Origin: Tamlana carrageenivorans | GTDB lineage: Bacteria; Bacteroidota; Bacteroidia; Flavobacteriales; Flavobacteriaceae | NCBI RefSeq assembly: GCF_002893765.1 | Contig: NZ_CP025938.1 | Coordinates: 3,119,501 to 3,183,500 of the forward strand | Direction: 5' to 3' | Length of the DNA: 64,000 nt | Shown: in pieces, positions 60,394 through 64,000 of the stretch | Numbering within the stretch: position 1 is the first letter of the stretch | Layout: each line of letters opens with the position of its first letter | Program-made: the position numbers and the translations under genes | The notes under the pieces: model-generated | What the model saw: the letters and a program-made list of their open reading frames with translations, nothing else | The model's database searches: none | What the model was told of the DNA's origin: nothing

Positions 60394-61566
60394 ATGGGCT
60401 TACCAAAAATTACATTCAATATAGCTTCCGAAGGTCTAAATAGGCTAGCGGATGCCGTTGAAAAAATACCAGGTTTAGTTATAACTGGTAATACTGTAGC
60501 TACCAAAGTAACTATTGGCGAATCATATCAAATTTTTAGTTTAAAGGATGCTGAAACTTTAGGCATTGAAGCTACTGGAGTAAATGATTTTGCACACAAG
60601 CATATTGCAGCCTTTTACAATGAAGCTGCAACGGGTACGCCGCTATGGATCATGTTAGTCTCTGATGCAACAACCATGGAAGAAATGGCCGATGTTAATG
60701 AAGATTTAGCTAAAAAACTAATTAATGATGCCAAAGGAGCTATTCGAGTACTAGGCATTATTAGAAAATCTACAGGATCAGAAACCGTTACAGAAGGTTT
60801 GGATGATGATGTAAAACTAGCAGCGGTAAAAGGTCAGGCTTTAGCCGAATACTTTGAAGCTAAATACATGCCATTTCGTTTTATTCTATCAGGAAATAAA
60901 TTTGATGGTGTACCAGCTAATTTGTTCGACTACCAAACCGTATCCCACAATAAAGGGCATATACTTATTGCTAATACCGATGCTAGTGCTGAAGCTTCTG
61001 TAGGATTAGAATTAGGTCGATACGCCTCAATACCTACCCAACGCAGTGGCGCACGTGTAAAGGATGGTCCAATAGAACCTTTAGCAGCCTATTTTACTAA
61101 TGGCGAAGCGGTTGAATCTTTAGCTGATGCGTGGGACACCATTCATGACAAAGGTTACACCTTTATGAGAACCTTTGCAGGCCGTTCGGGATATTACCTT
61201 ACGGATGACAGAACCCTTACTGATGTATCTGATGATTTTAGTGCTTTAGCTCGTGGTTTTGTAATGGATGAAGCGCTATTAATTGCCTATGATGCTTTAG
61301 TTGATGAACTCTCTGACGAAGTGCCAATAACAGCTGCAGGTGCTATACATCCAGCAATTATTAAAGCTTGGCAAAATAAAGTGTCGGCACAATTAGAAGG
61401 ACTTATGGTAGCTGAAGGGAAATTATCAAATGTAGCTGTGTTTATCGATGAAAATCAAAACGTGCTAGAAAATGATAAACTGGTAGTTGGTATTCAATTA
61501 CAGCCAGTAGGTTATGCAAAATTTATTGAAGTTAATATAGGCTTCACAACTCAAATTAATAATTAA
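60394..61566 (+). CDS. Tail sheath protein (DUF2586-like)
   Basis: A 390-residue protein with DUF2586-type sequence: PGLVITGNTVATKVTIGESYQIFSL near the start, WDTIHDKGYTFMRTFAGRSGYYLTDDRTL in the middle, then a domain-like end with VQPVGYAKFIEV-type strands (QLQPVGYAKFIEVNIGF). It would form the contractile sheath. Together with the tube gene just downstream it shows that the phage is a myovirus-type particle. Confidence 0.85.
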   Translation: MGLPKITFNIASEGLNRLADAVEKIPGLVITGNTVATKVTIGESYQIFSLKDAETLGIEATGVNDFAHKHIAAFYNEAATGTPLWIMLVSDATTMEEMADVNEDLAKKLINDAKGAIRVLGIIRKSTGSETVTEGLDDDVKLAAVKGQALAEYFEAKYMPFRFILSGNKFDGVPANLFDYQTVSHNKGHILIANTDASAEASVGLELGRYASIPTQRSGARVKDGPIEPLAAYFTNGEAVESLADAWDTIHDKGYTFMRTFAGRSGYYLTDDRTLTDVSDDFSALARGFVMDEALLIAYDALVDELSDEVPITAAGAIHPAIIKAWQNKVSAQLEGLMVAEGKLSNVAVFIDENQNVLENDKLVVGIQLQPVGYAKFIEVNIGFTTQINN

Positions 61567-61568
61567 TT

Positions 61569-61985
61569 ATGGCAACATTTAACAGTTCAGAATATGGCTG
61601 GTGCGATATATCAGTAGTATTTGGTGGTAGAATCATTGAAGGTATTACTGAAATTGAATATACCGAGAAACGTGAAAAAGATAAGCTTTACGGCCGTGGC
61701 TGTAAACCTCATAAAGTGCTTAGAGGTAATTACGATTATGAAGGTAAAATAATCCTTTGGCAAAGTGAACTGGAGGCCATGACCAGAGACGCTCCAGATA
61801 AAGACGTTTTAAAACTCAATTTTGAAATTGTAGTGTCTTATGCTCCTGAGGATGGCGGGCAAATGGTAACCGACATTTGTAAAAGTGTAGAACTTACCGA
61901 AGTTAAAAAAGGCATGAAACAAGGCGATAAAAATATGTTGGTAGAATTGCCAATCATTTTTTTAGACGTAAAACGTCAGCAATAA
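61569..61985 (+). CDS. Tail tube protein
   Basis: A 138-residue, mainly beta-strand protein (MATFNSSEYGWCDISVVFGGRIIEGITEIEYTEK) that begins 2 nt after the sheath stop. The length, the EYTEKREKDKLYGRG loop and position are those of phage tail tube proteins. Confidence 0.8.
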   Translation: MATFNSSEYGWCDISVVFGGRIIEGITEIEYTEKREKDKLYGRGCKPHKVLRGNYDYEGKIILWQSELEAMTRDAPDKDVLKLNFEIVVSYAPEDGGQMVTDICKSVELTEVKKGMKQGDKNMLVELPIIFLDVKRQQ

Positions 61986-62074
61986 TCTTAACCTAAATTA
62001 TATAAATGAAAACTAAATTTTTAACCCTAATGATGCTGTTATTAACTATAGTGGCATTTGCAAAAACAGAAGCA

Positions 62075-62641
62075 ATGAGTAAAGTAACGAACGAACAATT
62101 AGAAACATTAGAAAATCAATATGGCGACATGTATGAGTTGCCTGTAGGTGATAAAATAGCCTATTTACGCGAGCCAAATATGGTCGATTATAAACGGGCA
62201 TTTTCTGCAATGCAACGTGGAACCGATATTGATTTTGGTGAAGCCATGTTAGACGCTCTTTTTGTAGCTGGAGATGAAGACATCAAAAAAGTAGATGATT
62301 ATTTCATGCCTGCTCGAAAAATCCTAATAGACTTTTTTAATTATGACGATGCCGAGGTAACTCCATTAAAAGATGGTAAATATAAAATTGACATAGGCGA
62401 ACACAGTTGCGTGGTTAGAAAAATAACGCGGGACGATTTAAAACTGGCCGAAAAAAAGAACCCTAGTGGGAAACCTTTTGTTACACAAGAAAAACTATTT
62501 GAAATTGTTTGTGTAGAAAAAGACCAGGCTTTTAATAATAGGGGTGATGCGAAAATACGCTTTCCGTTATTTCAAGCTATTGAGGAGCTACAAAACCAAA
62601 AGGTAGCGATCCTAAAAAAGCGCTTACCGATGCCATCATAG
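62075..62641 (+). CDS. Tail assembly chaperone, short form
   Basis: A 188-residue protein from the ATG at 62075 (MSKVTNEQLETLENQYGDMYELPVGDK), which resembles tail chaperone N-termini. The open frame extends to an ATG at 62006, which would add a signal-peptide-like stretch unsuited to a cytoplasmic chaperone. It lies between the tube and tape measure genes. A -1 slippery site at 62614 near its 3' end makes a longer form. Confidence 0.85.
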   Translation: MSKVTNEQLETLENQYGDMYELPVGDKIAYLREPNMVDYKRAFSAMQRGTDIDFGEAMLDALFVAGDEDIKKVDDYFMPARKILIDFFNYDDAEVTPLKDGKYKIDIGEHSCVVRKITRDDLKLAEKKNPSGKPFVTQEKLFEIVCVEKDQAFNNRGDAKIRFPLFQAIEELQNQKVAILKKRLPMPS

Positions 62642-62659
62642 ACCCTGATGATGCATCGG
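62614..62659 (+). promoter_or_regulatory. Programmed -1 frameshift signal
   Basis: The heptamer A AAA AAG (62614-62620) is in phase with the zero frame (cta aaa aag). After a 6-nt spacer a strong hairpin follows: CCGATGCCATCAT (62627-62639) pairs with ATGATGCATCGG (62648-62659), 12 bp with one bulged C and an 8-nt loop. Slippery site, spacer and hairpin match the standard bacterial -1 signal. Confidence 0.9.
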
Positions 62660-62826
62660 CACATGAATTAGTTAAAGGGTACAACATTAGGCTTTTTGAT
62701 GCCTACCTTAAATATTACATGCACATTCGGCATCCTCATAAATTGAGTGATGCCGATTGGGCTGAGGAAATTCAAAATTTACATTACATACGAACCAAAG
62801 AAAAAGAAGCTTCAAACCCCGAATAA
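62614..62826 (+). CDS. Tail assembly chaperone, -1 frameshift extension
   Basis: After the slippery heptamer AAAAAAG (62614-62620), the -1 frame is open from 62620 to the TAA at 62824-62826, adding about 68 residues (begins ALTDAIIDPDDASAHELV, ends KEASNPE). The extension has no start codon where needed, but is well composed and helical. The ribosome slip gives a G/GT-like pair, as in many caudoviruses. The stop codon overlaps the tape measure ATG by one base. Confidence 0.85.
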   Translation, partial: KKALTDAIIDPDDASAHELVKGYNIRLFDAYLKYYMHIRHPHKLSDADWAEEIQNLHYIRTKEKEASNPE

Positions 62827-64000
62827 TGAACGCCTACGCCTTTATCATAAAAATGAAAGATTACGCCAGTTCTGGCTTAAAAAAGATTGCTCAATCTGTT
62901 GGGCAAACTACCAGTGCGGTAAATAAGGCGAATTCGGCTAATGCTACTTATTCAGGCGGTTTACGAAAAATAATAGGGTTAGCAGGCGGTTTAGCTCTAG
63001 CTTATGGAACTTTAAATGCCGCATCGGCCTTATTCTTTAAAGGAGTCGAACTCGAACAAACAAAAGTCAAATTTGAGGTTCTGTTAGGTAGTGTTGAAAA
63101 AGGCACTGCTATGTTAAAGGAGCTTAATGAATACGCCAATTTCACCCCTTTTTCAAATAATAACATTATAAAAGCTTCAGAAACCATGTTAGGTTTCGGA
63201 ATTGTCCAGGAAAAAATTATGGGCAATCTTGAAATGCTTGGTGATGTAGCAATGGGTAACGAACAAAAGCTAGGGAGTTTATCTTTGGTGTATTCTCAAG
63301 TTATGGCTACTGGTAGACTTATGGGGCAAGATTTGCTTCAAATGATTAACCAGGGTTTTAATCCGTTACAAATTATATCACAAAATACTGGTATTTCCAT
63401 GGGGGTTCTAAAGGATCAGATGGAAAAAGGAGCAATTAGCGCTGCAATGGTTGAGGAAGCTTTTAGGCTGGCAACTTCTGAGGGTGGGCGTTATCATGGT
63501 ATGACCGAAAAGATGGCAGAATCGGCAGGCGGAAAATGGAGTACATTCATGGGTAAACTTTCTCATACAGTTGCTATAATTGGTGAAAAATTTGCATTAT
63601 GGATTTCGCCTTTAATTGATGTCGGTATTGCTGTTGTAGAGCATATTTTACCTTTTGGAAAAGCTGTGTTTCAAATCATGCAATGGGTTATTCAATGCAC
63701 TCCTTTACTTATTACATTAGCTGCAGTAGCCTTAGCAGTTGGGGTAAATTTTTTAATTGCTAATGCTAGCTTGATTGCCTCATCAATAGCTTTAGGAGCT
63801 TACAATGTAGTGGCTTGGCTTGCAGTTACAGCTGCAGGCGCATTAAGTGCAGCACAAGCAGCGTTAAACTTCGTTATGGCAATGAACCCTATTTCATTAG
63901 TCATTTTAGGCATAGGTGCGTTAATTGCCATTATTTGGGCGCTATGGAATAAAGTGGACTGGTTACGTGGTGGTATTATGGGGATTTGGGAAGTCATGAA
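62826..64000 (+). CDS. Tail tape measure protein (N-terminal part, cut by window edge)
   Basis: The frame starts at 62826 (MNAYAFIIKMKDYASSGLKKIAQ) and runs past the window end, giving about 391 residues. It has the tape measure N-terminal domain with SVEKGTAMLKELNEYANFTPFSN and GQDLLQMINQGFNPLQIIS, followed by hydrophobic helices (PLLITLAAVALAVGVNFLI and ISLVILGIGALIAIIWALW). It sets tail length and follows the tail chaperone, as in Mu-like and other tailed phages. Confidence 0.92.
   Translation, partial: MNAYAFIIKMKDYASSGLKKIAQSVGQTTSAVNKANSANATYSGGLRKIIGLAGGLALAYGTLNAASALFFKGVELEQTKVKFEVLLGSVEKGTAMLKELNEYANFTPFSNNNIIKASETMLGFGIVQEKIMGNLEMLGDVAMGNEQKLGSLSLVYSQVMATGRLMGQDLLQMINQGFNPLQIISQNTGISMGVLKDQMEKGAISAAMVEEAFRLATSEGGRYHGMTEKMAESAGGKWSTFMGKLSHTVAIIGEKFALWISPLIDVGIAVVEHILPFGKAVFQIMQWVIQCTPLLITLAAVALAVGVNFLIANASLIASSIALGAYNVVAWLAVTAAGALSAAQAALNFVMAMNPISLVILGIGALIAIIWALWNKVDWLRGGIMGIWEVM

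Larger units (their letters stand above)
39919..64000. mobile_element. Mu-like transposable prophage (left and central part; continues past the window)
   Basis: The element starts near 39919, where a DUF885 gene is broken; TG at 39919-39920 is a candidate terminal dinucleotide of Mu type. It carries a MuA-type DDE transposase (41546), MuB-type ATPase (43591), DUF3164 and GemA-like genes, terminase, DUF935 portal, MuF, gpG-like, capsid, sheath, tube, tail chaperone and tape measure genes. No tyrosine or serine integrase is seen. The right end is not in the window. The exact left junction is within a few bases of 39919 and cannot be fixed without the right junction. Confidence 0.93.

Overview
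The window is a piece of a Flavobacteriaceae-type (Bacteroidota) chromosome carrying the left and middle part of a Mu-like transposable prophage. The assignment rests on the gliding-motility genes gldF and gldG, on flavobacterial families such as DUF4294 and DUF4268 proteins and a short solo DEAD-box protein, on AT-rich sequence without clear Shine-Dalgarno sites, and on several TAnnTTTG boxes, the -7 element of Bacteroidota promoters.

Region 1 (1-7640) is core genome: the lrgA-lrgB pair (lrgB cut by the window edge), dnaN, gldF, an extra small gene, gldG, a SAM hydrolase-like gene and a PhoH-family ATPase. A heptamer repeat array sits just upstream of gldF. Region 2 (7640-10610) is an accessory island between the phoH-like gene and purC. 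It holds a small membrane protein followed by a long imperfect palindrome, a class II Fic AMP-transferase, and a 5'-truncated outer-membrane transporter gene. Region 3 (10614-28058) is core metabolism: purC, a periplasmic alpha-carbonic anhydrase, an HGSNAT-like acyltransferase, the acetate unit (DUF4212 protein, sodium:solute symporter, acs) facing a DnaQ-like exonuclease and a cNMP/CBS/DUF294 sensor, then FAH hydrolase, ABC exporter, DinB, MFS, Crp/Fnr regulator, NTF2-like, YceI and solo DEAD-box genes. Region 4 (28282-39423) has a three-gene acyl-CoA carboxylase operon, two further YceI genes flanking an outer-membrane porin, and then NUDIX, M42 peptidase, DUF4294, hemolysin III, GNAT and DUF4268 genes.

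Region 5 (about 39920-64000, running off the end) is the prophage. It interrupts a minus-strand DUF885 gene, of which only the 3' part remains (39423 to about 39920). From the left come an end region with repeated 20-mers (candidate transposase sites), a minus-strand S24 repressor, a small early regulator, a MuA-type DDE transposase, a MuB-type ATPase, and a long train of small early genes that includes DUF3164-, GemA- and ASCH-type proteins and ends in a possible Mor-like activator. A minus-strand block follows: small and large terminase, gp36/gp37-like proteins, gpG-like protein, portal, and a MuF protein with a C-terminal nuclease-like domain. The plus strand then resumes with protease/scaffold, major capsid protein, amidase endolysin, a putative unimolecular spanin, tail sheath, tail tube, a tail assembly chaperone with a clear programmed -1 frameshift signal, and the start of the tape measure gene. 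Sheath and tube genes imply a contractile tail.

The observations most worth following are the frameshift signal with its downstream hairpin (62614-62659), the MuF-nuclease fusion (50800-52071), the inverted orientation of half of the head module, the repeat-rich prophage left end, a tRNA T-arm-like hairpin before the transposase, and the u-spanin candidate. I saw no complete tRNA or rRNA gene and no CRISPR array.
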